The notes below the pieces were generated by a model that was given only the letters and a program-made list of their open reading frames with translations, did not search any database and was not told where the DNA came from. This document shows positions 30,639-38,508 of a stretch of 64,000 nucleotides of DNA, in pieces. The stretch lies in NCBI RefSeq assembly GCF_007954625.1, contig NZ_CP042420.1:186001-250000 (forward strand), written 5' to 3'. Within the stretch, counting starts at the first letter, position 1, and every line of letters starts with the position of its first letter. The position numbers and the translations under genes were made by a program. The stretch comes from Leuconostoc lactis (GTDB lineage Bacteria; Bacillota; Bacilli; Lactobacillales; Lactobacillaceae).

Positions 30639-31265
30639 ATGCGAACAATTAGAGAACCACGTTATCGTAAAATCGCCTATCAAATTGCACAGAAAATCGC
30701 TGACAACGATTACCCCGTTGGTAGCAAGCTACATGCGCGTTCAACGCTATCCGTGGCCTTCGGTGTCTCGTCAGAAACGGCCCGAAAAGCGGTCAGTGTG
30801 CTCGCTGATTTGCAGATTGTGAAACCAATTCATGGTAGTGGGGTTGAAGTTTTATCTCGTGAACGCGCCAAGGCCTTTTTGAAGCAGTCGGAAACAACGT
30901 TTGATATTCAAGCCTTGCACGGCCAAATTAATGATCTGATCGCACAACAAAAACAAGATATTCACACATTAGAACAAACCTTATCGCGCCTATTTGACCA
31001 AACACAACGCGTCCAACGCCATCGTCATAGTCCATTGACGCCCTATGAACTTGAGTTACATGACGATAGTCCTAAGCTTGGCTTATCAGTCGGCAGTCTT
31101 AACCTCTGGCAAAGCACAGGTGCCACGTTGGTTGCCATCCTACATCATGATGAACTTATCGTCTCACCAGGGCCTTATGCGGTAATTGAACGGGGTGATA
31201 CCTTGTATTTTGTCGGTAACGAAGCAGTCGTTGAGACAGTTTACAATTTCTTTTATCAAAAATAA
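30639..31265 (+). CDS. busR: BusR-type GntR/RCK_C regulator, c-di-AMP-responsive
   Basis: 208 residues. An N-terminal GntR winged helix (YRKIAYQIAQKIADNDYPVGSKLHARSTLSVAFGVSSETARKAVSVL), a coiled-coil middle (about 95-130), and a C-terminal TrkA-C/RCK_C domain (ELELHDDSPKLGLSVGSLNLW ... AVIERGDTLYFVGN). This domain order is that of BusR of Lactococcus and Streptococcus, which represses the betaine transporter when bound to c-di-AMP. It lies divergent to busAA with inverted GTGACA sites between. Start 30639 has GGAG six bases upstream. Function follows from family plus context. Confidence 0.92.
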   Translation: MRTIREPRYRKIAYQIAQKIADNDYPVGSKLHARSTLSVAFGVSSETARKAVSVLADLQIVKPIHGSGVEVLSRERAKAFLKQSETTFDIQALHGQINDLIAQQKQDIHTLEQTLSRLFDQTQRVQRHRHSPLTPYELELHDDSPKLGLSVGSLNLWQSTGATLVAILHHDELIVSPGPYAVIERGDTLYFVGNEAVVETVYNFFYQK

Positions 31266-31270
31266 CATGC

Positions 31271-31301
31271 AAAAAAACGACAGTCGCCCTGTCGTTTTTT
31301 T
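31271..31301. terminator. Terminator of busR
   Basis: AAAAAACGACAG pairs with CTGTCGTTTTTT with a short loop, just after the busR stop. Confidence 0.85.
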
Positions 31302-31307
31302 ATTGTC

Positions 31308-31336
31308 TTGACAACCAATCACCTTAATTGTAAACT
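31308..31336 (+). promoter_or_regulatory. Promoter of bioY
   Basis: TTGACA (31308-31313), 17 bases, TAAACT (31331-31336). The -10 falls within the left arm of the BirA-type operator. Confidence 0.6.
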
Positions 31337-31359
31337 TAAATAATTAAATAGGTTTACAA
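31328..31359. promoter_or_regulatory. BirA-type biotin operator
   Basis: TTGTAAAC (31328-31335) and GTTTACAA (31352-31359) are perfect inverted arms separated by 16 bases, the layout of Firmicutes BirA boxes. It covers the bioY -10 and transcription start; birA itself is two genes downstream. Confidence 0.7.
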
Positions 31360-31369
31360 AGGAAAACAC

Positions 31370-31915
31370 ATGAAAATACAAAAGCTCACCCTCACCGTCA
31401 TGATGATAGCCTTACTGATTGTCATGGCTTACCTGCCCGCCATCCCCGTTGGCTTGGTACCCATTGTCGTGCAAAATCTCGGCATTATGCTGGCTGGCGC
31501 ACTCCTTGGTTGGCGTAACGGCGCACTCGCGATTATTGTCTGGCTCTTCATGGCCGCCATCGGGTTACCTGTCTTGGTTGGCGGAGCTGGCGGCTTCCCA
31601 CACTTTTTCGGTGCAACAGCCGGTTATATTTGGTCTTATCCCGTTGCGGCTGCACTGATTGGGCTGAGCGTGCAGACCCTTGATCGTTTGAAAAAAACCA
31701 ATTTTGTGACCTTATTACTCGTCATTTTAATTTTTGGTGCGGTGCTTGTTGATGTCAGCGGTGCAATTGGCTTGCATATTGTGACCCATATGCCGCTGCC
31801 ACAGGCTTTGTTATTACAACTCACATATGTGCCAGGTGACTGTGCGAAGGCTGTTATTGCTACAGTAGTCACCCTGGCGTTACGGCGCCGCTTTCCCCAA
31901 CTCACCCATGTTTAA
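31370..31915 (+). CDS. bioY: Biotin transporter substrate-specificity component
   Basis: 181 residues with five to six membrane helices. The BioY pattern is clear: ALLIVMAYLPAIPVGLVPIVVQNLGIMLAGALLG, GLPVLVGGAGGFPHFFGATAGYIWSYP, and C-terminal YVPGDCAKAVIATVV. BioY is the S-component of energy-coupling-factor transporters; the shared EcfAA'T module is not in this window. A BirA-type operator lies at its promoter and birA is two genes downstream, so biotin represses it. Ribosome site AAAGGA precedes the ATG. Confidence 0.95.
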   Translation: MKIQKLTLTVMMIALLIVMAYLPAIPVGLVPIVVQNLGIMLAGALLGWRNGALAIIVWLFMAAIGLPVLVGGAGGFPHFFGATAGYIWSYPVAAALIGLSVQTLDRLKKTNFVTLLLVILIFGAVLVDVSGAIGLHIVTHMPLPQALLLQLTYVPGDCAKAVIATVVTLALRRRFPQLTHV

Positions 31916-32210
31916 TATCTTAGGTATCGCAACTGATGCTGCTGGACGCTGCACACATTGGCATACTGAGGTCGATATTATTGCCAACAAATGCCAGCAG
32001 TGCCAGACTTACTACGCCTGCTATTTATGCCACAATACGCTGACAACGCATGAATTTGCCCCCGTTGCTTTGACGGCACTAAGTGTTCTTTGTGGTTCAT
32101 GTGGGTTAGAGATGACAGGTAACGCCTATCTCACACAAACAACCTGTCCCCAGTGCCATCATGCCTTTAATCCACAATGCCATCTACATCAACAGATTTA
32201 TTTTTGCTAA
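31908..32210 (+). CDS. CHY zinc-finger protein
   Basis: 100 residues with paired Cys/His ligands: CTHWH, CQQCQTYYACYLCH, CGSCG, CPQCHHAFNPQCHLHQQ. This is the CHY zinc-finger pattern (shared with yeast Hot13 and many small bacterial proteins). It overlaps the end of bioY by eight bases, so it is translated with it. The link to biotin uptake is not understood; a redox or metal-handling role is possible but not shown. No membrane segment. Confidence 0.85.
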   Translation: MFNILGIATDAAGRCTHWHTEVDIIANKCQQCQTYYACYLCHNTLTTHEFAPVALTALSVLCGSCGLEMTGNAYLTQTTCPQCHHAFNPQCHLHQQIYFC

Positions 32211-32213
32211 AAT
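32205..32213 (+). promoter_or_regulatory. Extended -10 for a leaderless birA transcript
   Basis: TGCTAAAAT ends six bases before the birA ATG, so initiation at the usual distance falls on the A of ATG. No ribosome site is present. It overlaps the last codons of the CHY gene. Confidence 0.5.
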
Positions 32214-32219
32214 AAATGT

Positions 32220-33158
32220 ATGACAACTGTAGAAAAATTATTGCATATTTTCGTCAACCATGCCGACGAATGGGTATCTGGTGAAACCATTGCCACTGAT
32301 CTCCGCATTTCTCGTGCTGCCGTCTGGAAAGCCATCAATAAATTGACTGAAGCCGGCTTTATGATTGAAAGTCAGCGTGGTTTAGGTTACCGTTATATCC
32401 CCAATGAAAAAATGACCAGCACCGAAATCCAGCACCTCTTGGGCGTGCCAATGGCGATTCGCGTTTTTGATTCATTAGACTCTACCAATCGCTATGCTAA
32501 GCTGGCCTTAATAGATGAGACGCTCAACGCGCCGCTGGTAGTCATTTCAAACATTCAAACACACGGGGTTGGTCATTTAGGTCGTTCATTCTTTTCCCCT
32601 AGCCAAACAGGGCTTTATTTGAGTATTGCCTTGCCCCTGACTTTTCAAGATACTGTCAAACCACATTTATTGACGATTAGTACTGCCGTTGCTGTGGCGA
32701 AAAGTATCCGGACCCTCTTTGGGGTTGACCTACAGTATCAATGGCTGAATAACTTATATTTAAATCAGCAAAAAGTCGGCGGGATTCTCACTGAGGGCAT
32801 CATGACCTTAGAAAGCCAAACTTTTTCGGGCTTGGTTGTTGGCATTGGGCTGAATCTCACCCCACCGCATACCACACAACCGCAACCAATGGGTGCAATT
32901 ACACCAGAATTGACCTTGTCACGCAACGCAGTTGCCGCACAAATTATTCAAGACTTTTTCCAAATGTACGAACAATACCAATCTGGCATGTATTTACCAG
33001 CTTATCGGCGTCATTTGATTGGCTTAGGCGAAACAATAACGATCACCCAACCTGATCAAACGATTACCGGACAACTGTTACAAGTGACTGATGACGGTTA
33101 TCTACAACTACAAACACCAACTGGTATTATTACGCTAACCAGTGGTGATCAACTATAA
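32220..33158 (+). CDS. birA: Bifunctional biotin ligase / biotin operon repressor
   Basis: 312 residues. An N-terminal winged helix (about 1-60, DLRISRAAVWKAINKL), a central catalytic domain with FDSLDSTNRYAK and the biotinyl-AMP loop HGVGHLGRSFFSPSQTGLYLSI, WLNNLYLNQQKVGGILTEG, and a C-terminal SH3-like domain. The canonical GRGRxGR loop is replaced by HGVGHLGR, keeping only part of the Gly/Arg pattern. No ribosome site precedes the ATG; an extended -10 ending six bases upstream suggests a leaderless mRNA. It should biotinylate acetyl-CoA carboxylase and bind the operator at bioY. Confidence 0.93.
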   Translation: MTTVEKLLHIFVNHADEWVSGETIATDLRISRAAVWKAINKLTEAGFMIESQRGLGYRYIPNEKMTSTEIQHLLGVPMAIRVFDSLDSTNRYAKLALIDETLNAPLVVISNIQTHGVGHLGRSFFSPSQTGLYLSIALPLTFQDTVKPHLLTISTAVAVAKSIRTLFGVDLQYQWLNNLYLNQQKVGGILTEGIMTLESQTFSGLVVGIGLNLTPPHTTQPQPMGAITPELTLSRNAVAAQIIQDFFQMYEQYQSGMYLPAYRRHLIGLGETITITQPDQTITGQLLQVTDDGYLQLQTPTGIITLTSGDQL

Positions 33159-33190
33159 AAAGGACAGGTCAACAAGACCTGTCCTTTTTA
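33157..33190. terminator. Bidirectional terminator between birA and folD
   Basis: AAAAGGACAGGTC pairs with GACCTGTCCTTTT, shared by the convergent genes and overlapping the folD stop. Confidence 0.9.
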
Positions 33191-34039
33191 TTTAGCTTGC
33201 TGTTGTTCAGCAAGTGTGACTGTATTTTCTAATAGGGTCGCAATCGTCATTGGCCCAACACCACCAGGTACTGGGGTAATGTAGCTGGCAATACCTTGAA
33301 CAGATGCAAAGTCAACATCCCCGACCGCTTTACCGTCAACATAATTCATACCGACATCAACGACAACAGCACCTTGTTTCAAATCGGCGCCGTTAATAAA
33401 GTTTGGCTTACCAACACCGACAACAACAATATCGGCATCTTTCAAATATCTTTTTAAGTCAGCGGCTGGTGTGTAACGATGTGCTAATGTCACCGTCGCA
33501 TCCGCGTTATTGAGTAAAGCAAACATTGGGCGGCCAAAAAGTTGTGAACGACCAACGACCACTGCCTGCTTACCAAACGTTTCAATACCATAGTGATTAA
33601 GCAAGGTCATCACACCTTGCGGTGTTGCGGCAACGGTGTAATCCGCCAACGCATCTGCAAAGAGCATCCCCTGTACTGTGGCACCTAAACCATCAGCGTC
33701 TTTATGCGGGGCAACCGCTGAGAAAACTTCACGTTCTTTGACACCTTCAGCCAAAGGACTTTGGACTAAAATACCCGTAATGTTGTCATCCGCGTTCAAT
33801 TCAGCCACCAATTGCAACACGCTTTCCATGGTTGCATTGGCGTCAGTTGGAATATCTTTTGTTTGAATGCCCAATGCCGCTGCTTTTTTAGATTTCATGC
33901 CAACATATAAACGACTCCCGTCATTTTGTGGGTCATAAATTACAGCCAGCGTTACTGGCTTATCCAGCTTCGCCACGCGTTCAGCAGTCTTGGCATTCGT
34001 GAGCTTTGCCACAGCTGCGCCATCAAGTATTTCAGTCAT
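33188..34039 (-). CDS. folD: Methylenetetrahydrofolate dehydrogenase/cyclohydrolase
   Basis: 283 residues, normal for FolD. It interconverts methylene-, methenyl- and formyl-tetrahydrofolate with NADP in the cytoplasm. Signatures: [17 protein letters not shown] with the catalytic lysine region, [18 protein letters not shown], the NADP-loop [13 protein letters not shown], and the C-terminal [18 protein letters not shown] 34039 follows GGAG; the in-frame TTG directly before it is an unlikely start. Stands alone, convergent with birA and divergent from comEB. It supplies one-carbon units, including methylenetetrahydrofolate used by ThyA nearby. Confidence 0.96.
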   Translation of the reverse strand: MTEILDGAAVAKLTNAKTAERVAKLDKPVTLAVIYDPQNDGSRLYVGMKSKKAAALGIQTKDIPTDANATMESVLQLVAELNADDNITGILVQSPLAEGVKEREVFSAVAPHKDADGLGATVQGMLFADALADYTVAATPQGVMTLLNHYGIETFGKQAVVVGRSQLFGRPMFALLNNADATVTLAHRYTPAADLKRYLKDADIVVVGVGKPNFINGADLKQGAVVVDVGMNYVDGKAVGDVDFASVQGIASYITPVPGGVGPMTIATLLENTVTLAEQQQAK

Positions 34040-34112
34040 CAAAATGCTCCTTCGTTTGTCCGCACTTTTATGTTATATTTTTCTTAACAAAACTAAGTCA
34101 TTGGAGTTTATT

Positions 34113-34595
34113 ATGTCAGATCAACGGATTAGCTGGGATCAATATTTTATTGCCCAAGCCGCCATTTTATCAACACGTTCAACTTGTACCCGCTTGCATG
34201 TCGGGGCCGTTCTGGTCAAAAACAACCGAATTATCGCCAGTGGTTATAACGGAGCCGTTGCTGGCACCCCACACTGTACCGATGTTGGTGACTTAATCGT
34301 TGATGGGCATTGTATCCGCGCGGTTCATGCGGAACAAAATGCCCTGATGCAAGCCGCACAAATGGGTATTAGCGTCGCCGACGCGACGGTTTATGTCACC
34401 GATGTCCCCTGTGTTCATTGTACGAAGCTCTTATTACAAGCGGGCGTGTCAAAAATTAACTACATGCGTAACTATCGCAACGATTCTTTTGCTGAAGAAC
34501 TTTTACAACAAAAGCAAGTACCGTTGCAACAAGTGCCCTTTTCACAAGAGACAGCCAATCAAATTGACTTATCGCGCTTCGTCACACATGAATGA
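34113..34595 (+). CDS. comEB: dCMP deaminase (ComEB-type)
   Basis: 160 residues from ATG 34113, which has TTGGAG upstream. Zinc-dependent cytidine/deoxycytidylate deaminase fold: [13 protein letters not shown] (zinc ligand His and catalytic Glu) and [14 protein letters not shown] (two zinc cysteines). It converts dCMP to dUMP, the substrate of thymidylate synthase encoded about 300 bases downstream, so the two genes serve the same pathway. In Bacillus it lies in the comE operon; here comEA and comEC are 16 kb away. Confidence 0.93.
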   Translation: MSDQRISWDQYFIAQAAILSTRSTCTRLHVGAVLVKNNRIIASGYNGAVAGTPHCTDVGDLIVDGHCIRAVHAEQNALMQAAQMGISVADATVYVTDVPCVHCTKLLLQAGVSKINYMRNYRNDSFAEELLQQKQVPLQQVPFSQETANQIDLSRFVTHE

Positions 34596-34854
34596 TCCAA
34601 CATCAAAAACCTTGAATTATTTGTTAATAACGAACTATTTTCATTTTAGCATAATTTATCCGTTTAGAAAACGAATACTCGAAATACTTATCATAATCTA
34701 ACTTAAGTCATTAAGTCACTGTTTTAATAGCGAAATAGCCAACTTACCTTTGCCCAAAAGCCCGTCACATCAAGCAAATCGCGATTTCCTCAGATACGAA
34801 CAAACTTGCCAACCACGGTAAAATTCGTTAATATTTAAGATAGATGATTTTGAG
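34596..34854. other. Intergenic region between comEB and thyA
   Basis: AT-rich and without a coding frame or clear terminator. No convincing -35/-10 pair for thyA was found; TTAAGAT near 34835 is the best -10-like sequence. The thyA ribosome site and hairpin follow (34855-34884). Confidence 0.4.
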
Positions 34855-34893
34855 AAAGGAACCGCGTAACGCCCCTGTTACGCGATCAATACG
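34855..34893 (+). promoter_or_regulatory. Displaced ribosome site and hairpin before thyA
   Basis: AAAGGA (34855-34860), two bases, then a perfect 8-bp hairpin CGCGTAAC-gcccct-GTTACGCG (34863-34884), then nine bases to the ATG. The linear distance of 33 nt is too long for initiation; with the hairpin folded it is 11. An in-frame TAA between the site and the ATG excludes an upstream start. Confidence 0.65.
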
Positions 34894-35862
34894 ATGTCAA
34901 AAAATGAACAGCAATACCTTGATTTAGCACAAAAAATATTAGCTGAAGGTAACCTCAAAGGCGACCGTACTGGAACGGGTACGCACTCCCTCTTTGGTAC
35001 GCAAATGCGCTTTGACTTACAAGAAGGCTTTCCACTTCTCACAACCAAGAAAGTTTTCTTTGGGTTAATTAAATCCGAACTACTCTGGTTTTTGCGTGGC
35101 GATAACAACATTCGTTTCCTATTGCAACATAACAACCACATTTGGGATGAGTGGGCCTTTAAAAACTGGGTAGAATCAAACGATTATACCGGTCCTGATA
35201 TGACCAACTTTGGCCATCGCGCAGAAACTGACCCTGAATTTGCGGCCGTCTATCAAGCGCAAAAAGCGATTTTTGTCGACAAAATTTTAAACGACGACGC
35301 CTTCATGGAAAAATTTGGTTACGTAGGTGACGTCTATGGCAAGCTCTGGCGTGGTTGGGAAACGAGCAGTGTCACAGCTGGTACCGAGACTGTTGATCAA
35401 GTGGCGCGCTTAGTTGAAGAGATTAAAACAACGCCTGACTCTCGCCGCCTTATTTTGACAGCCTGGAATGCTGATACAACGCCGCAAGCCCCCTTGCCTT
35501 CATGCCACGTCTTGAGTCAATTCTATGTCGCTGATGGCAAATTAAGCCTTCAGTTGTATCAACGTTCAGGTGATTTCTTCTTGGGTGTGCCATTCAACAT
35601 TGCGTCATATTCACTTTTGTTGCATATGATGGCCGCGCAAACCGGTTATGAAGTGGGTGACTTTGTGCACACAATCGGTGACACGCACATTTATAACAAC
35701 CACGTGGATCAAATCACAGAACAACTCTCACGTCCGATGCACCCGCTACCAAAGTTATGGTTAAATCCGGACGTTAAATCAATTTTTGATTACACGATGG
35801 ATGACATTAAGGTGCTTGATTATGAAAGTGAAGCCCCAATTAAGGCACCGGTCGCTGTTTAA
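34894..35862 (+). CDS. thyA: Thymidylate synthase (long form)
   Basis: 322 residues, the Lactobacillus casei-type ThyA with the roughly 50-residue insertion in the small domain (E. coli is 264). It methylates dUMP to dTMP using methylenetetrahydrofolate. The nucleophile is Cys204 in [26 protein letters not shown] near the N-terminus binds phosphate, and [20 protein letters not shown] is the dUMP site. Its ribosome site is separated from the start by a hairpin (see leader). dihydrofolate reductase, often the next gene, is absent; an acetyltransferase follows. Confidence 0.97.
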   Translation: MSKNEQQYLDLAQKILAEGNLKGDRTGTGTHSLFGTQMRFDLQEGFPLLTTKKVFFGLIKSELLWFLRGDNNIRFLLQHNNHIWDEWAFKNWVESNDYTGPDMTNFGHRAETDPEFAAVYQAQKAIFVDKILNDDAFMEKFGYVGDVYGKLWRGWETSSVTAGTETVDQVARLVEEIKTTPDSRRLILTAWNADTTPQAPLPSCHVLSQFYVADGKLSLQLYQRSGDFFLGVPFNIASYSLLLHMMAAQTGYEVGDFVHTIGDTHIYNNHVDQITEQLSRPMHPLPKLWLNPDVKSIFDYTMDDIKVLDYESEAPIKAPVAV

Positions 35863-35893
35863 GGCGTTATCGACCAACTGAAAGGACCTCATC

Positions 35894-36394
35894 ATGAAAA
35901 TTAGACCGTTGGAAAAAAGGGATTTACCTTATATTTATCAACAGGAGAATTCCCGAAAAGTCATGGCGCTATGGTTTCAAGAGGCTTATACGTCATTTGA
36001 AGAACTACAACTGCTCTATGAACGCCATATCTTAGATCAGACTGAGCGTCGGTTTGTCGTTGAAGATGACGACCAATTTATCGGCGTCGTCGAGTTAATG
36101 TATATCGACATGTTACATCGACATACCGAAATTCAAATTATTATTCATCCCGACCATCAAGGCCTTGGCTTTGCGCAATCAGCTATTCGTGCGGGCGTTG
36201 AATATGCTTTCCAAGTATTGAACATGCATAAGGTCTATCTGTACGTTGACGTGGCTAATGCCGCAGCCATCCATATCTACAAGAAGGTTGGCTTCAAAGA
36301 AGAAGGTATTTTACGCGAACACTTCTTTGCCGAAGGTCAATATCACGACAGTATGATGATGGGCATTTTGGCAAAAGAATTTACCACTAATTAG
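35894..36394 (+). CDS. GNAT acetyltransferase, SpeG-like (spermidine N-acetyltransferase family)
   Basis: 166 residues. The N-terminus IRPLEKRDLPYIYQQEN, the acetyl-CoA motif HPDHQGLGFAQSAIRAGVEYAF, and the C-terminal VDVANAAAIHIYKKVGFKEEGILREHFFAEGQYHDSMMMGIL follow the SpeG pattern closely. SpeG acetylates spermidine and spermine to limit polyamine toxicity; related acetyltransferases modify other amines, so specificity is inferred. AAAGGA precedes the ATG. It is 31 bases after thyA with no terminator seen between, so it may share its transcript, and ends in its own terminator. Confidence 0.85.
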   Translation: MKIRPLEKRDLPYIYQQENSRKVMALWFQEAYTSFEELQLLYERHILDQTERRFVVEDDDQFIGVVELMYIDMLHRHTEIQIIIHPDHQGLGFAQSAIRAGVEYAFQVLNMHKVYLYVDVANAAAIHIYKKVGFKEEGILREHFFAEGQYHDSMMMGILAKEFTTN

Positions 36395-36395
36395 C

Positions 36396-36433
36396 AAAAA
36401 GACTGAACACCATATTGGTGTTCAGTCTTTTTT
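36396..36433 (+). terminator. Terminator of the thyA-speG-like unit
   Basis: AAAAAGACTGAACACC pairs with GGTGTTCAGTCTTTTT with a T6 run. Confidence 0.9.
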
Positions 36434-36461
36434 GTCAATCTTTACGGTATCGCATCCCAAT

Positions 36462-36491
36462 AAAAAAACTTGTTCCTTAGGAAACAAGTTT
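36462..36491 (-). terminator. Terminator after alsS / candidate sRNA
   Basis: Minus-strand stem AAACTTGTTTCC with GGAACAAGTTT followed by T7. Confidence 0.85.
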
Positions 36492-36545
36492 GAGATTCAG
36501 AACTTCTCGGCGAACTGAATAATCGCAAACACTGAAAGCGTTTAC
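36462..36545 (-). ncRNA. Candidate CcpA-controlled small RNA (about 84 nt)
   Basis: A strong promoter (TTGACC, 16 bases, TGATATAAT extended -10; 36579-36552) directs transcription away from alsS, and a cre box covers the predicted start. The transcript would contain a hairpin ATTCAG...CTGAAT, then an intrinsic terminator (AAACTTGTT..AACAAGTTT with T7). The only short frame (GTG, 11 codons) has no ribosome site. The terminator may also serve alsS. A regulatory RNA responding to carbon status is the simplest reading; expression is not shown. Confidence 0.5.
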
Positions 36546-36546
36546 A
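36533..36546. promoter_or_regulatory. cre box at the candidate sRNA start
   Basis: TGAAAGCGTTTACA fits TGWAANCGNTNWCA completely. It lies at the expected transcription start of the 36579-36552 promoter, where bound CcpA would repress. It is downstream of alsS, so it is unlikely to control alsS initiation. Confidence 0.65.
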
Positions 36547-36551
36547 ATACT

Positions 36552-36579
36552 ATTATATCAATTTTTAATAAATGGTCAA
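36552..36579 (-). promoter_or_regulatory. Promoter of the candidate sRNA
   Basis: TTGACC (36579-36574), 16-base spacer, TATAAT (36557-36552) preceded by TGA as an extended -10. Confidence 0.6.
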
Positions 36580-36598
36580 CCCGCTAAATACAATGCGT

Positions 36599-38284
36599 TT
36601 AGCCTTGGGCATCAATCATTTGTGACCCTAATTCAAAGTTATGTGAGTAGTCAACTGGGATGTCCACCACTACTGGTCCTTCAGATGCAAAGGCTTCATC
36701 AAGTACCGCATTCAGTTCATCTGGTGTGTTGACACGTAGCCCCTTGGCACCAAAACTTTCAGCATACTTCACCAAGTCGATGTTACCAAAATCAACACCG
36801 GCTGAGCGACCGTCATACTTCATTTCTTCTTGGAACTTGACCATGTCATAGTGGGCGTTGTCATTCCACACAATATGCACGGTGTTTAACTTCAAACGAA
36901 CAGCAGTTTCTAATTCCATTGATGAGAAGAAGAAGCCACCATCACCAGAAACCGACACCGCCTTGGCATTTGGACGTAACATCGCTGCTGTCATGGCCCA
37001 TGGCAAACCAACACCAAGTGTTTGCATCCCATTTGAAATCAAGAAGTGACGGGCAACGTATGACTTGAAGTGACGCGCCATCCAGATGTAGTGTGACCCA
37101 ATATCAGTTGCCACAGTCATATCATCCGTCACATGCGCTTGGATTGCTTTAATGATGTTTAATGGATGGTTCAAATGGCCTTGCGCTGGCGTATAAGTTG
37201 GTTCGTCTGACGCACGCAAATCCGCCTTCAATGTCTTCAAAACAGCCTGACTATCAACAGGTAATTCATAACCAGCCACACGTTCTGTTAATAAGTCCAA
37301 GCTTTGACCCAAATCACCCACAAGTTGACGCTTTGGCATAAAGTTATTGTCGATTTGTACCGGTGTTGTATCCAACGCCACAATGTTCAAATCATTTTCT
37401 TTGTTCCAGTTACGTGGTTCGTATTCAATCGCATCATAACCGATCGTGATGACCAAGTCAGATTGCTTCAACAACTTGTCCCCTGTTTGGTTACGGAAGA
37501 AACCAATGCGGCCAAAGAATGTTTCTGGTTCCAATTCACGAGAAATAACCCCTGAACCTTGGAATGTTTCTACGACTGGTAGCGTTGTTTGCTTCAACAA
37601 CTTGTGCAAAGCCGCAACTGTCTCATCGTCAGAACCACGTGCGCCAACCAACAAAACTGGTAACTTAGCTTGCTTGATTTGTTCAGCTAACCAATCCAAA
37701 TCAGCTAAGGCTGCTGCCCCTTGCTTGGCATAAGGCATTGGTGGCAAGGCTTCAACTGACACGGGTGCATCATCCACATCTTGTGGTAATGAAACAAAGG
37801 CTGCCCCTTTTTTAGCGCCATTAGCAGCCGCAAAAGCGTTCGCAATAATTTCTGAAATGTTATTTGGATCTTGAATTTCTGAACTATAATTCGTAATTGG
37901 GGCAAACAGTGCCACTGAATTCGTTGATTGGTGCGTCAAACGATACAAGTCTTTACGTGGTACTTGACCACCAATAGCCACTACGGGGTCGCTTTCAGCA
38001 CTTGCTGTCATCAAACCACTCACCAAGTTACCCACACCAGGACCTGATGTGACAATCGTGACACCTGGCTTACCGGTAATACGCGCAAAAGCTTGTGCCA
38101 TAAAGACCGCATTTTGTTCGTGACGCGTCACAATTAATTTTGGCACTTTTTGACCAGAGGCTGGATGTTCCAACGTCGTAAAGAGACGATCAATCTTGGC
38201 ACCGGGAATCCCGAAAACCAAATCAATCCCATGGTTCGTCAAGCTATCTGCAACAATATCTGCACCGTACTTTTGATCTGACAT
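36599..38284 (-). CDS. alsS: Acetolactate synthase, catabolic
   Basis: 561 residues, the size of catabolic AlsS. It condenses two pyruvate to acetolactate (precursor of diacetyl, acetoin and butanediol). The thiamine-diphosphate glutamate lies in TRHEQNAVFMAQAFAR, and GDGGFFFSSMELETAVRLKLNTVHIVWND is the ThDP-binding motif. No alsD lies beside it and no small regulatory subunit, which with the AlsS-like sequence argues against the biosynthetic IlvB. Its Shine-Dalgarno is separated from the start by a strong hairpin. A -10 (TGCTATGAT, 38385-38377) marks the promoter. Confidence 0.94.
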   Translation of the reverse strand: MSDQKYGADIVADSLTNHGIDLVFGIPGAKIDRLFTTLEHPASGQKVPKLIVTRHEQNAVFMAQAFARITGKPGVTIVTSGPGVGNLVSGLMTASAESDPVVAIGGQVPRKDLYRLTHQSTNSVALFAPITNYSSEIQDPNNISEIIANAFAAANGAKKGAAFVSLPQDVDDAPVSVEALPPMPYAKQGAAALADLDWLAEQIKQAKLPVLLVGARGSDDETVAALHKLLKQTTLPVVETFQGSGVISRELEPETFFGRIGFFRNQTGDKLLKQSDLVITIGYDAIEYEPRNWNKENDLNIVALDTTPVQIDNNFMPKRQLVGDLGQSLDLLTERVAGYELPVDSQAVLKTLKADLRASDEPTYTPAQGHLNHPLNIIKAIQAHVTDDMTVATDIGSHYIWMARHFKSYVARHFLISNGMQTLGVGLPWAMTAAMLRPNAKAVSVSGDGGFFFSSMELETAVRLKLNTVHIVWNDNAHYDMVKFQEEMKYDGRSAGVDFGNIDLVKYAESFGAKGLRVNTPDELNAVLDEAFASEGPVVVDIPVDYSHNFELGSQMIDAQG

Positions 38285-38358
38285 TTGATATCAAGGGTAA
38301 TTAACGCGCTGACCGACACTTAAGCAAGACAAGCCGATCATTAACTACCCATTCCTCC
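38285..38358 (-). promoter_or_regulatory. Displaced ribosome site and hairpin before alsS
   Basis: GGAGGA (38358-38353), two bases, then a 56-nt structure: outer stem GGGTAGTTAA/TTAATTACCC (38350-38341 with 38304-38295, one G-U) and inner stem TGATCGGC/GTCGGTCA (two G-U). Ten bases, the palindrome TTGATATCAA, lead to the ATG. Linear distance is 68 nt, 12 without the hairpin. An in-frame TGA excludes an upstream start. A 16-codon ORF (ATG at about 38342) also lies within. Confidence 0.6.
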
Positions 38359-38376
38359 ATTTTTTTCAATAAGCCT

Positions 38377-38407
38377 ATCATAGCACTTTTTAGCTGGTAA
38401 TGGTCAA
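38377..38407 (-). promoter_or_regulatory. alsS promoter
   Basis: TTGACC (38407-38402), 19 bases, TATGAT (38382-38377) with an upstream TG (extended -10). The long spacer is offset by the extended -10. Confidence 0.5.
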
Positions 38408-38474
38408 AAAAACTTTGTGAAATTCATCGTTATATCAATGTTCTTCCCTTCACAAACTCACAATTTGACCAAAT

Positions 38475-38504
38475 AAAAAAAGTTATCCGAATTGGATAAC
38501 TTTT
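38475..38504 (-). terminator. Terminator of obg
   Basis: Minus-strand AAAGTTATCC pairs with GGATAACTTT and a T7 run follows, five bases after the obg stop. Confidence 0.85.
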
Positions 38505-38508
38505 ACGT

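Noticed and set aside
36533..36546. cre box as a direct repressor of alsS
   Set aside because: It lies downstream of alsS (which is on the minus strand and starts at 38284), so it cannot act at the alsS promoter.
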